Source: Piscicola geometra
Taxonomy: Eukaryota > Annelida > Clitellata > Hirudinida > Piscicolidae
Direction: 5' to 3'
Assembly: GCA_943735955.1 (NCBI GenBank)
Contig: OX030959.1
Location: 2,897,772-2,961,771 of the forward strand
Length of the DNA stretch: 64,000 nt
The position numbers and the translations under genes were made by a program. The notes beneath the pieces are model-generated. The model was not told where the DNA came from. It searched no databases and worked only from the letters and a program-made list of their open reading frames with translations. Shown piece by piece: positions 1-12,850 of the stretch; the stretch's first letter is position 1; every line of letters starts with the position of its first letter.

Positions 1-804
<804 letters not shown>

Positions 805-878
805 TGGCCCGTATGGGGATCGAACCCACGGCCTTCGCGTTATTAGCACGACGCTCTAACCAGCTGAGCTAACGGGCC
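805..878 (-). tRNA. tRNA-Ile (anticodon AAU)
   Basis: The minus strand folds as a complete 74-nt tRNA. The acceptor stem GGCCCGT pairs with ACGGGCC, followed by a discriminator A. The D-arm is TAGCTCAGCTGGTTAGAGC, the anticodon loop reads CTAATAA with anticodon AAT, and the T-arm carries GGTTCGATCC (B box). There is no intron. From memory it is nearly identical to animal tRNA-Ile-AAU. It lies about 120 bp beyond the 3' end of the CCDC13 gene on the same strand. Confidence 0.95.
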
Positions 879-1001
879 AGATATCACAACATTAAAATAA
901 GATACATATATTAATTATTTGAAGCAAAACAACATAAAAACTTTAATGTAAATACAATCAAACGTTAAATTATATCAGCAGCAGCAACTAAACAAGTATC
1001 A

Positions 1002-4000
1002 TCAAGCGTCCATTGCACCACCGAAACTGACTCTCTTGCCACTCCTCGGGCCTGCATCAATCCTGCTTGCCTTCCTTTCCTTCGGCACAGTGAGACCTTG
1101 GAAACCTTCACGAAGACCTCCATCTTCATTGCTCTTGGGGTCTTCTCTGCGGTTGGCCGTGCCAGCGTGGTTTTCAAAAGTTTTCGAATTGCTTTTGACT
1201 CCATTTTGTAGTGGACTATCTTCGCCACTACTCCTTCCATAATCATCACCACCATCATTCCTTCTTCCATAATCACCACCACCACCATTCCTACTTCCAT
1301 AATCATCACCACCACCATTCCTTTCTCCATAATCATCACCACCACTAATAGTATTCCCTCTATCGTCATTTCTCTCAAAACCACTATTATTCTTACCATC
1401 ACCGCTTCTTCCACCACCACAACCATCACCGCTTCTCCCATCACCACCTTCTATTCTCCCAACATCACCGCTTCTCCCACCACCACCACCTTCTATTCTC
1501 CCACCACCACCTTCTTTTCTCCCACCATCACCGCTTCTCCCACCAGCACTAGCGCTTCCACCAGCACCATCGCCATCGCCACTCATACACTTGACAGCCT
1601 CAGTGAAAGCCGCCCTAGCTTGATGCAGCATCTGCTCACACACCGCCACCTGAGCATACCAATAATATAATTAATAATTATAATTCCCTGATTCGTAATA
1701 ATAATAAGAACACGTTAATAAGAATAATAATACTTTAATAATAATAATGAAATCTTAATAATGATAATAATTATAGTAACAGTTTAGTTTTTATAATAAT
1801 AGGTTAAGTTTTAATACAAATACGTTAGTTATAATAATTGTAACATTTTAATTATAATAATATCTCAATTATAAAATTTTAATTTTAATAATATCTCAAT
1901 TATAAAATTTTAATTATAATAATATCTCAATTATAAAATTTTAATTATAATAATATCTCAATTATAAAATTTTAATTATAATAATATCTCAATTATAAAA
2001 TTTTAATTATAATAATATCTCAATTATAAAATTTTAATTATAATAATATCTCAATTATAAAATTTTAATTTTAATAATATCTCAATTATAAAATTTTAAT
2101 TATAATAATATCTCAATTATAAAATTTTAATTATAATAATATCTCAATTATAAAATTTTAATTATAATAATATCTCAATTATAAAATTTTAATTATAATA
2201 ATATCTCAATTATAAAATTTTAATTTTAATAATATCTCAATTATAAAATTTTAATTATAATAATATCTCAATTATAAAATTTTAATTTTAATAATATCTC
2301 AATTATAAAATTTTAATTATAATAATATCTCAATTATAAAATTTTAATTATAATAATATCTCAGTTATAAAATTTTAATTATAATAATATCTCAATTATA
2401 AAATTTTAATTATAATAATACTTCCATTATAACATTTTAATTAATACTTAATTAGCATAACATTCATCAAGCCAGCCACTCACCTGCTCTCTCTTCGCTT
2501 TCAAAGCAGCCTCCAAGACACCCTTCAGCGATCTCTTCTCATCCTCCAGCGTCTCGAGTCTTTGGGGAGGGGTGGTCATGTTGGGGAGGGGTGGTCTTGT
2601 TGGGGAGGGGTGGTCATGTTGGGGAGGGGTGGTTATGTTGGGGAGGGGTGGTCATGTTGGGGAGGGGTGGTCATGTTGGGGAGGGGTGGTCATGTTGGGG
2701 AGGGGTGGTCATGTTGGAGAGGGGTGGTCATGTTGGGGAGGGGTGGTCATGTTGGGGAGGGGTGGTCATGTTGGGGAGGGGTGGTCATGTTGGGGAGGGG
2801 TGGTCATGTTGGGGAGGGGTGGTCATGTTGGGGAGGGGTGGTCATGTTGGGGAGGGGTGGTCATGTTGGGGAGGGGTGGTCATGTTGGGGAGGGGTGGTC
2901 ATGTTGGGGAGGGGTGGTCATGTTGGGGAGGGGTGGTCATGTTGGGGAGGGGTGGTCATGTTGGGGAGAGGTGGTCATGTTGGGGAGGGGTGATCATGTT
3001 GGGGAGGGGTGGTCATGTTGGGGAGGGGTGGTCATGTTGGGGAGGGGTGGTCATGTTGGGGAGGGGTGGTCATGTTGGGGAGGGGTGGTCATGTTGGGGA
3101 GGGGTGGTCATGTTGGGGAGGGGTGGTCATGTTGGGGAGGGGTGGTCATGTTGGGGAGGGGTGGTCATGTTGGGGAAGGGTGGTCATGTTGGGGAGGGGT
3201 GGTCATGTTGGGGAAGGGTGGTCATGTTGGGGAGGGGTGGTCATGTTGGGGAGGGGTGGTCATGTTGGGGAGGGGTGGTCATGTTGGGGAGGAGTGGTCA
3301 TGTTGGGGAGGGGTGGTCATGTTGGGAAGGGTGGTCATGTTGGGGAGGGGTGGTCATGTTGGGGAGGGGTGGTCATGTTGGGGAGGGGTGGTCATGTTGG
3401 GGAGGGGTGGTCATGTTGGGGAGGGGTGGTCATGTTGGGGAGGGGTGGTCATGTTGGGGAGGGGTGGTCATGCTGGGGAGGGGTGGTCATGTTGGAGAGG
3501 GGTGGTCATGTTGGGGAGGGGTGGTCATGTTGGGGAGGGGTGGTCATGTTGGGGAGGGGTGGTCATGTTGGGGAGGGGTGGTCATGTTGGGGAGGGGTGG
3601 TCATGTTGGGGAGGGGTGGTCATGTTGGGGAGGGGTGGTCATGTTGGGGAGGGGTGGTCATGTTGGGGAGGGGTGGTCATGTTAGGGAGGGGTGGTCATG
3701 TTGGGGAGGGGTGGTCATGTTGGGGAGGGGTGGTCATGTTGGGGAGGGGTGGTCATGTTGGGGAGGGGTGGTCATGTTGGGGAGGGGTGGTCATGTTGGG
3801 GAGGGGTGGTCATGTTGGGGAGGGGTGGTCATGTTGGGGAAAGGTGGTCATGTTGGGGAGGAGTGGTCATGTTGGGGAGGGGTGGTCATGTTGGAGAGGG
3901 GTGGTCATGTTGGGGAGGGGTGGTCATGTTGGAGAGGGGTGGTCATGTTGGGGAAGGGTGGTCATGTTGGGGAAGGGTGGTCATGTTGGGGAGGGGTGGT

Positions 4001-7000
4001 CATGTTGGGGAGGGGTGGTCATGTTGGGAAGGGGTGGTCATGTTGGGGAGGGGTGGTCATGTTGGGGAGGGGTGGTCATGTTGGGGAGGGGTTGTTGTTG
4101 TTGTTGGTGGGAGAGGATGATGGAGGAAGAGTGCTGATGGGAGATGGTTGAAAGTTGGTGTTGATGGTGGTGGGGGAGGGTTGAGGGTTAGGGTTGATGG
4201 TGGTGGTGGAAAGGTTTTGGAAGAGTGACGTCATGGGAAGGGTGGATGAGTGAAGGATAATGGTAGGATGATGTATGGAGTGGTTGAGGATGGATAATGG
4301 AGTGGTAGAGGAGGAGGATATTGCGAAGAATGGATCTGGATGGATGCAAAGATGGCGAGTGCAAGGATGATGAGTGGAGTAGTAAAGAATGAAAAAAAGA
4401 AAGTTTATTGAATTATAATTAAAGCTAATTGGTTCAATACAAATTAATTGGCTTAATCATCACCGATGATATGCAAACGACTTACTTCAGCTTCAACTCT
4501 TCCACCTCCACGCTTCCCTCGTTCCTTCCTCCTGCGATGAAGTCGTCATTTGAACCCATCATCCATCCATCATCATCAAGACGTCAACACTTACTGCCAA
4601 CCTAAGCACCCTCGATTCAACTTCACCATCCTTTTCCAGCCCTATTAAACGCTAACGTCACCACTACTACCACGCAACTACTTCCACGCCACTACTACTA
4701 CTACTACTGCCATCAGCATCATCATCATCATCATCATCATCACCACCACCATCAGCATCATCATCTCTATCCTCATTACCATCATCATCATCATCTTCAC
4801 CTCCATCATCATCATGACCCCAACTCACTCCTATCTGGAGCGGCAGAGCCTGCATACAGCCTCTTCAACTCCCCCTCCAAACGACCACACTTTCTCGCCA
4901 GCACTCTCAACTCACTCTCTCTCTCAGCCATCTTCTTCATCAGAGAATCGTTGCTGTGGTTGTTATTGTTAGTTGGTTTTCTTTTTTTGGTCGTTGGTGT
5001 GTAGTTGTTGCTGGTTGGTGTGTTGTTGTTGCTGGTTAGATTTGTTGTTGTTGTTGGTTGGTGTTGTTAATGCTGTTGGTTTTGCTGGTTGGTTGGTGTT
5101 TTGTTGAGGGTGTGTTGTTGTTGCAGATTGGTTTCGCTTAAAAGAATTGCATTCACTTTCACCACTCCACCCATTTGTATCTTCGCTCACTCATCTATCA
5201 TCACCATCCATGATCACCATCTTTCATCCACACATCATTCATCCCCTTCTCATCTGTCAACCCAAAAACTACATCAATCTATCCACCATCACCCTGACAC
5301 ATTTCAACTCCTCCATCCACCATCACCCAACCAACTATCCAGCCACCCATCCACCACTCACAAAATCAACCATCCACCATTACCCGTCTATCCGTCCATT
5401 CATTCACAACCACCATCCCCCCATCACCAACTCATCTATCCATTCATCCATTCTCCACCACCTATCCACGCATCCACGACAACCCACCCACCTGCACTCA
5501 CCTGTCGACCACCTTCTCCAGCACCTCCTTCAACTTGTCTCTCTCATACGACAGCGTCACATTCAACGTTCTCAAGCCCGTCATCTCGTTAGCACTAGGT
5601 TGTTGTACGAGCTTAATATAAAAAGAATGAAAATAATAATAATTATTATTATTATTATTATCAGAATAAAAAATAATACTTATATGATTAATACTTATAA
5701 TAATAATTTTAAATATAATACTTATTAATTATTTTTGTTTTTTAAATGATTATTTTTCGTTATTGATTCTTGTTTTTTACCTAGACAGTTTGTTGACGTT
5801 GTTGTTATAGTTGTTGTGGGTGTTGTTGTCGGTGTTGTTGTGGGTGTTGTTGTCGGTGTTGTTGTTGGTGTTGTTGAGTGGGTGTGCTTCCAACGAGTCA
5901 GCAATATTGCTCTGGAAATCAATTCTGTTGTCAATGTCTCACTTTTTAAAATATAAAAAATGTAATATTACTTTTTTAACCCCTTGCGTTCAGCCTATAA
6001 CAATCTATCATGGTAGCATCGTCATCATCCTTATTCCAATTAACACCACCTCTATTGTCATCATCATCATCATCATTTGTATCATCATCATCACTATCAT
6101 CACCATCATCATGATTTTTGTCAAAAACAAGTTTCATTAATCGTCATCCCTATCGTCTCACATGGTTTGACAGCAGGAGTTGTTGAAGTTGTTCTTGTAG
6201 TTGTTTCAGTTTGGCGTCTTTAGCGGCCACCTCCTCCCTCAAACTTTGCATCTCCGTGCTTGAGTTGTTCTGTTTTGTTGTTATTGTTGTTGGTCATTGT
6301 TGTACTTGTTATTTTTTTGTAGTTGTTGTGGTGTTTTTTGTGTTGATGTTGTTGTTGTGGTTGTACTTGTCGTTTAATTGTACTGGTTGCTTACATAATG
6401 CAATTTAGCATTGAAAACACTTAAAATTCAGGTCCACACCTGAAGTAATAGTCTAAAAAAACACAACAAAAACAACTACAACAACTAAAGCAACAACGAC
6501 ATCAACAAAAGCAACAACAACATTGTGGTTCTTGATGTTGTTGAGTTGAATGTGTGACTTGCTGCTTTCTACCAGCGCATTTCTCAGCTGGTTTTGCTGC
6601 TTCTGTCGATGGTGTAAAAGATGCCTATCACATGTTACATTGCATGCATGGGAGATGCAACCATCTTCATGCATTCACACTATCTCTCGCTACAAATTGC
6701 CCCTCTATTCTAACAGCACCCTTCACCGCTTTCTTTCCATCATCCTCTCCAACCAGCATCTCAACCACAAATACTCCTTATCACCTCTATCTCAATCCTC
6801 TACCACCTCTCTTTACCTTTCCTGCCACCATCATCTCAACCACCCACCATCCATTTTCACCACCATTTCAACCACCCATTACTTGAACCATCATCCCTTT
6901 TCACCATCTCAACCCCCCACCATCTTTCTTTTTTCAATCTCCCTCCCCCCAATCCATCTTCACCATCACCATCTCAATCACCTACCACCTTTTCCCACCA

Positions 7001-8431
7001 ACCCTCCTCCCACCACTTTAATTTCCCACCACCATCCCTTCACCACCACCTCTCCATCTCTCCCACTCCATCCCCTCCCACCCCATCCCCCCTCACCAGC
7101 AGGGCCTCCACCAACTCCTCATCATGCTTTGCCTTCTCCATCAGCATCTTTATCTGCTCCTTCAGACTCCGCCCTTCGTTTGCCAGCACTTGGTTTCTGT
7201 GTACAACAAAAAGACTTTAGAGTAATAATAAAGTGTTTAATTAGTTTTTTTCCGTTAACCTCCTAATTGGTTTATTTCTACTTTTTTATTCTAATTTTTT
7301 CTTTTCATTAACCTTCTAATTGGTTTATTTCAATTGATTTATTCTAATTTTTTCTTTTAATTAACCCTCTTATTTGGTTAAATTAACTTAATATAACGCG
7401 CTAAATAATCGCATGCCTGGCTTTCAGCGCTTCGTGTTTGCCCTTAAGGCTCGAGTGAGCGCCTTCGACGGCCGACAACTCATCTGATAGTTTCTGTGAG
7501 GTGTGATTGGTTGCAAGCGTTGTATACAAAAGAAACGTTTTTGAGTTTTAAGAATACAATCTTTAAAATTAAACAACTCGAGACTGAATACGAATTTTAT
7601 GCATCACGTGTAAAAATCGATTGAAGTTCTGTTAGTCGACAAATTAACTTTCATACTTTAAAACAGTTTTACACAACACTTGGCAATAGATCAATATTAA
7701 AGACTGTACCTTTCAGACTGCAAGGCACACGCACAACACTTACTTGTATCTGCTCCATCTTCGTCTTTTCAATGCTCTTTATGTTTTCCCGCGCTGCTGT
7801 CAACGACGAACTCTTTCCTCTGCTGTGTCAATCATCATCATCATGATAATTCTCATCCTCATCATCATCATCACTACTATTATTATTATCTTTTCTAAAA
7901 TATATTAAAAACTTAACGGTAGATATTATTGATTCATTATATTTCGATCAATTTGTTTCCAAACACCTGGATTCGTTTTTGTAGATGGTATCCTCATCTC
8001 CATCACCACCGCCTGTAGGATCATCTTCCGGGCCACCCTTGCTTCTCGACTGCATCTTTTCCAGTTGCTTCTTCAGCTCAGCCACCTGTCAACATCACCA
8101 TTGCTCGATTAGTCGATTATGAATCATAAGATTAACGATTGATTGATTTAAAAGAAATTAATTAGTTAAATTGCATAATCAATCTCTTCTTCTACCCCTC
8201 TTCTTTTCCCTCTTCCACGCCTTCTTTCTCTACCTCCTCCTCCTCCTTCCACCCCCTCGACCTTCTTGTGCAGCATGGTCACTTGTTGACTCCTCCCCCT
8301 CCACGAAGACCTCTCCCCGTTGAGAAGGGCCTGTACAGACACCCCCTCACCCACCTCCTGCACCAGCACCTGCATTAGGGGATTATGATAATAATTATCA
8401 ATGATGATGATGATCATGATGATCATGATGG

Positions 8432-8482
<51 letters not shown>

Positions 8483-10479
8483 GGATGAGGATTAATTAGT
8501 GGCGATCACTTAGTGGTAATCACTTAGTGGTAATCACTTAGTGGTAATCACTTAAGATAATAAATTATAATATGCTTTACTATATTATAATAATATATTA
8601 AATTAACGGGATCACCTTGAAGTTAATAACAATTAATAATAAATATTTAAGATACTTAATGAGTGTAGATTCTATTAAATAATCTTCTTAGTTTATTTAT
8701 GTATCTGTTACAGGCTTCGTAAAGGGGGGCTATACAAATAATTAGTGATTGATTGATTGATTGATTGAATGTGTAGAATTAGGCAATCCACGGAAGCCTA
8801 CATATTTTAGGCAATCCATGGAAGCCTACATATTTTAGGCAATCCACGGAAGCCTACATATTTTAGGCAATCCATGGAAGCCTACATATTTTAGGCAATC
8901 CACGGAAGCCTACATATTTTAGGCAATCCACGGAAGCCTACATATTTTAGGCAATCCACGGAAGCCTACATATTTTAGGCAATCCATGGAATTACTAATT
9001 CGATCAAGAAATCCTTAGAATAAATCGTTTTTTGAAATTTTTTAAAGTTTTAATCAATTAAATATTTTATTATTAAGTTAAAGATTAATGGCATTTTATT
9101 GAATAAATAGGGAAAAAAATTAAAGTTTTATTTTATAATACTTTGTCTACAGTTTCATAGTTTGTTGCTTAGTTATAAATATGTAGCATTTTATTATTAT
9201 TTTTTAAACAAGTACGTTTTAATATTTAGTTTTCAATTTTATAGTTTATTGAAAAAAGTTTAAGATGAAAAGCATTTTATTCGATAAATCGTAAAAAATT
9301 CCACAGAGAGACTGATTTCATGGATTGCCTAAGAAAGTTTAGGCATTCCGTGAATTGCCTAACTCTACATATTGCCTGTAGCATATAAATTATAAAGACA
9401 AATTAGGCGGATAAGGTATCAATTATAATTGATACAATATACAATAATTATTGACACAATGCAAAGGCTTGATCTTCACCGAGACCTTGTTGAGCACTTT
9501 GAGTTCGGCCTTGAGAGACGAGATCTGAGTGCGAGCTTCAGTCAGCTTGAAGTCCCCTTGCCTGAGTCTCTCTTGCAAGTTCTTCATCTCCTCCTTCTGG
9601 AATGCGGTTCAATCAATCAATCTAAATATTTATATAGCGCTTTTTATTTGGTTGTGATTGCTTTAGTGGTTGTTGTTATTGTATTAATGGTTGTTATAAA
9701 AGTGGTGGTTGTTGGAGTGGTTGTTTTAGTGATAGTTGTTGTTGTTTTTTTTGTTTCAGTAGTGGTTGTTAGAGTGGTGGTTGTTATAGTAATGGTTGTT
9801 GTAGTTGTGGTTGTAGAAGTTGTTGTTGTAGTAGTGGTTGATGTAGTATTTTTTAAAGTGGATTTTTTGTATATGGGTTGATAAAAGTTGTAGTCAAACT
9901 TTCCATAGATCTTTCCTTAAACATTCATGATTAAAACCTGCATTTCTGAGAAAGGTTTCTCGGCTTCATTGTTTCCTTCCGAAATTCTTGTCGCTTTTTC
10001 ATTCAGCTTACAGAAGTTTTTAGGTGCTCGTTAGTTACAAAATACATTATTATATTTCCGTCAAATCGATTCTTATTTGAAGTTTTTAATTGCTATAAAG
10101 TATTTTACTTTGCTTTGGTATTCAGAGCACTTTGTTTGAAAGTTTTTGGCTTTAGTCTGAGCAGTTTGTAGTTCCGAGTTCAACTCTCTGATCTTCCTTG
10201 AGAGCTCCACAATCTTTGCTGCAGCTGCATCGTTTGTAAGGTTCCTAACTCCAAACAATAAAGAATCGCTCTCGTGCTTCTTGGCCATGTTTTTCATCTC
10301 CAAATCTTTTTCAGCCACCAACGACAGCAGCCTGTTGTTCTCATCTTTTAATTCCTTTTAATTTAATTTAATTCATGTCACATTATGGATTAATTAAGTA
10401 AATTAACACTTTTTAAATCTTATCATAATATGAACTAATTTACCAACCCTCAGCTCGTCATCTTTACTGAACCCATCTT
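1002..10479 (-). CDS. CCDC13: Coiled-coil protein CCDC13 orthologue, 16 recognised exons, 5' end incomplete
   Basis: CCDC13 is a centrosome/centriolar-satellite protein needed for ciliogenesis. Exons in transcript order, all with compatible phases: 10448-10479, 10109-10354, 9486-9596, 8262-8369, 7967-8085, 7744-7822, 7417-7493, 7097-7196, 6522-6602, 6162-6269, 5781-5911, 5502-5594, 4829-4953, 4486-4531, 2484-2559, 1002-1649. Diagnostic blocks recalled from vertebrate CCDC13 appear in the same order: LKDENNRLL, KIVELSRK, VLVQEVGEGVSV, SWRGRSQQV, ARNQVLANE, HDEELVEALL, and near the end LEAALKAKREQ. The protein is almost entirely heptad-like coiled coil. Two lineage-specific insertions are visible: an Asn/Thr run in exon 5781-5911, and about 190 Gly/Asp/Ser-rich residues after the conserved C-terminus. 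The intron after exon 7417-7493 begins with GC. About 80 N-terminal residues of the family are not located; they should lie between 10480 and the NDUFA8 start or be on unrecognised short exons. Confidence 0.85.
1846..2445. repeat. 31-bp AT-rich tandem repeat in the last CCDC13 intron
   Basis: About 18 head-to-tail copies of a 31-bp unit (AATTATAAAATTTTAATTAT plus AATAATATCTC) fill most of the intron between exons 2484-2559 and 1002-1649. Copies differ mainly by ATTTTA/ATTATA switches. No coding potential. Confidence 0.9.
2562..4092. repeat. 19-bp G-rich minisatellite, about 80 copies
   Basis: Units of GGGGAGGGGTGGTCATGTT repeat for about 1.5 kb with scattered single-base changes and one shortened unit near 3326. 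The array lies wholly inside the CCDC13 intron between exons 4486-4531 and 2484-2559 and ends two bases from the splice acceptor (AG at 2561-2560 on the minus strand). The transcribed strand is C-rich. The plus strand has two G4 runs per unit and could form G-quadruplexes. Because 19 mod 3 is 1 and the unit has no stop codon, all three plus frames are open; these are not genes. Confidence 0.95.
4685..4815. repeat. (CAT)n/(CTA)n microsatellite
   Basis: Interrupted CTA and CAT triplets lie in the CCDC13 intron just downstream (in transcript sense) of exon 4829-4953. The acidic and serine runs they encode in either direction are repeat artefacts. Confidence 0.85.
8398..8482. repeat. (GAT)n microsatellite
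   Basis: GAT triplets on the plus strand read as (CAT)n on the sense strand of CCDC13. They lie just upstream of the acceptor of exon 8262-8369. A separate 14-bp tandem repeat (CTTAGTGGTAATCA, about four copies) follows at 8507-8553. Confidence 0.85.
8773..9369. mobile_element. MITE-like element with inverted ends and tandem 28-bp subterminal repeats
   Basis: The left end TGTAGAATTAGGCAATCCA and the right end (reverse complement TGTAGAGTTAGGCAATTCA) form imperfect terminal inverted repeats. Inside the left end a 28-bp unit (AGGCAATCCACGGAAGCCTA plus CATATTTT) is repeated about 7.5 times, with CCACGG and CCATGG variants. The interior is AT-rich with no transposase. It sits in a CCDC13 intron. 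Target-site duplication is not clear. Confidence 0.6.
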
Positions 10480-10759
10480 CTGTAAAAATTGAATTCATGT
10501 CACATTCGTTTCTTGATGATATTTACCTACAATCAATGAGTAAATATAGAATGAATAACTTCATTTTGTTAATCTCCATAGCAATCTTTTCATAGACTAT
10601 CAGTAAACTTTCAAATTTGCAATATTCTATATTAATATATATACAATATTCTTCGAATTTTATTTTGGGCAAATAAATAATTATGTTTTAAAATCATTTT
10701 TAAACGAGTGTTTAGATGAACCGCTCTTGGAAGGTCGTCTAAATAAATAGTTTTTCGCA
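10480..10759. promoter_or_regulatory. Probable bidirectional promoter of CCDC13 and NDUFA8
   Basis: Only 280 bp separate the most 5' recognised CCDC13 exon from the NDUFA8 start codon, and the genes are divergent. The interval is AT-rich with no obvious TATA box. Part of the missing CCDC13 5' exon may lie here, for example near 10560-10610 on the minus strand. Confidence 0.4.
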
Positions 10760-11659
10760 ATGCCGATCACTCAGGACGTGTATCTGCCAACGTATGAGGA
10801 ACTTACTGTGCCAGAACTCAAGTTGAGTTCTGCCCCTTTGAGGGCTGGAGCCCATCATTTTGGCAAGTACTGTGACAACCAGTGCAAGGTATAGGCTGAA
10901 TCTAAAGAATTTAAAATGTTAAGTTTAAAATTTAAACTTTAAATAAATGTAAAAATTCAAATCTTAGCTTAGAAATCTTTTCTTAGTTATAATAGATTAA
11001 ATATAAATTTCAAATGCTTTTATCCAAGCACATATATTTTTGCAGGAGTACATGTTATGCATGAAGGAGGAGCGAGATCCTAAGAAGTGTTTGAATGAAG
11101 GCAAAGATGTCACAAAGTGTGGTATTGAGTTTTTCCAGAAGGTGAAGAAGTCATGTGCAGTGGATTTTACAGAGTACTGGAAGTGTGTGGACCACTCTGA
11201 CTATGATATGTCTTTCAAGCGGTGTGTGACACAAATTTTCTTTTTTTTTTCATTTGAATAATATATAAAAAAATTAATATTTGAAAGTTATAACATCAGC
11301 TGTACTTAAAACCAGTTGTCGCAAGCTGCAGGCCAACTTTGACAAGTGCATACTGGATAATCTGGGTCAAGAAAGACCAGTGAAAGGCCACTTTTCGAAG
11401 CTGCGCATCCATGATTCAACTAGACCAAAGCCTGTTCAAGAAATAAGCCTTCCTCCCTTTGACCCTCGCATCACTGAAAAAGTGAGAAAAAAAATTATTA
11501 ATTTGGTTATAACTAGGCTTTCTTTATTTCCCTTCCAATTCACAATATTTGTTGTTTATTATTCAAGTCTTCAATAAATAAAAACTCCATTGCTCCATCC
11601 AGATTGACCCCAACACACCAATGCCCAAGAGTGCCAGAACTGGAGAAAGGCTTTTGTGA
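10760..11659 (+). CDS. NDUFA8: NADH dehydrogenase (ubiquinone) 1 alpha subcomplex subunit 8
   Basis: NDUFA8 is an accessory subunit of mitochondrial complex I, imported into the intermembrane space through the Mia40 disulfide relay. Exons: 10760-10888, 11046-11221, 11316-11481, 11603-11659, with phases 0, 2, 0 and GT-AG borders. The product is about 175 aa against 172 in human. The N-terminus keeps the family pattern (LPTYEELTV, SSAPLRAGAHH). The paired CHCH cysteines are all present: CDNQCKEYMLC, RDPKKCLNEG, KKSCAVDFTEYWKC and RCRKLQANFDKC. There is no cleavable presequence, as expected for a twin-CX9C protein. It is divergent from CCDC13. A misleading open frame continues past the third donor; the true fourth exon encodes only 18 residues and the stop. 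Confidence 0.95.
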
Positions 11660-12165
11660 GGCGCAAATTTATAAAAGAAGAACCCAAATTAGGACTACTT
11701 ATATAATTATCTAACTAAAAGGATTAATAAGATTTAAATTTTAAGCTTTATAAGTTATTGTTATTGAAGCTGAAAGAAATTTGGAAACAGGCTTGAGTCT
11801 CAGTTATTTTAAATAATTGCCTGAATTAATATAAATCGTTTAAAAACATTGCTTGACTGATAAACATGAGCATGGATTCTGTGGAGGTCTAAGGTCTAGA
11901 TTTCCCCACTTTCTGGTAGTGAGGGATGCACTCTAATATGGACCCTTTTCTCAATTTTTTTAAGAGCTCAAAAAATGAATTTAAGTCTTAAATGCATTTT
12001 TTGAGCTCTTAAAAAAATTAAACTTTGCTCCTACTCAGCCACCGCACTTCTGTATGATAGAGAGCATCTCCATGTTCCGAGTCCATTTCGAACTGAAAAT
12101 GGTGAAACTGACTGTGATTCAGACCACATGCCCGAATGAAGTTCACTGTTTTCATGACTAGTCAC

Positions 12166-12850
12166 CAGGCTTGTAAAGCTGAGCCGGAACCGTGGAGCCG
12201 AAAAGCCGCTAGATTTTGCAAAAGTCGTAGCCGAGACCCGACAAATCTGGTGGCTTCAACTCTCAATGTTTTTTATTTAAGCAGAATTTTATCGTAAATC
12301 TACAATCATTGTAGTACAATGTAACCAAAAAAAGAATTCAAAATATAAACCAAAAATGTAACCAAAAATAATGTTTAGCCTTTAATTTATTTTTTTTACA
12401 TTTAAGTTCAATAAAAAAAATAATTGAATTAATTTCAAAATCAGTTTTTTTATATTTTAATTTTAAAAACTTTTAATTTGAATTTTTTACATAAAATATT
12501 TCTAAGCAGAAACTATAAGTACAAGTAGAATAATTTTTTTTTCATTTATCAATTCAAAAATGTTGTTGAAACAGAGTAATTAAACGTTCAAAACATATTT
12601 TACCAATTGTTTTTTTATGTCACACAGAGATAATACATATAATTTAAAGAAAAGCATAATTATTATTATTTATTTTTATAATTATTATAACAATAAATTG
12701 TTATAAATTATAAAACTAAACGTAAACGTTTATCATAATTGGGCAAGTTGTCTCGTGTGACACCCTTTCTATAGGGAGCCGGAGCCTTCAAATTTTCGTG
12801 ATTCCGAGCCAGAACGAGCCGCTAAAAAATATGACGGCTCTGCAAGCCTG
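12166..12850. mobile_element. Non-autonomous hAT-like element
   Basis: Ends are CAGGCTTGTAAAGC on the left and, inverted, CAGGCTTGCAGAGC on the right. The flanks CTAGTCAC and GTTGTCAC match at 6 of 8 positions, consistent with an aged 8-bp target duplication. GAGCCG motifs cluster at both ends as subterminal repeats. The interior is AT-rich with no transposase frame. Confidence 0.6.

Noticed and set aside
2572..4151. Three overlapping long plus-strand frames (up to 521 codons)
   Set aside because: They are translations of the 19-bp minisatellite in an intron; the peptide is a perfect cycle in every frame.
8780..8990. CRISPR-like array of 28-bp repeats
   Set aside because: Units are head-to-tail without spacers, and the array is part of a MITE in a eukaryotic intron.
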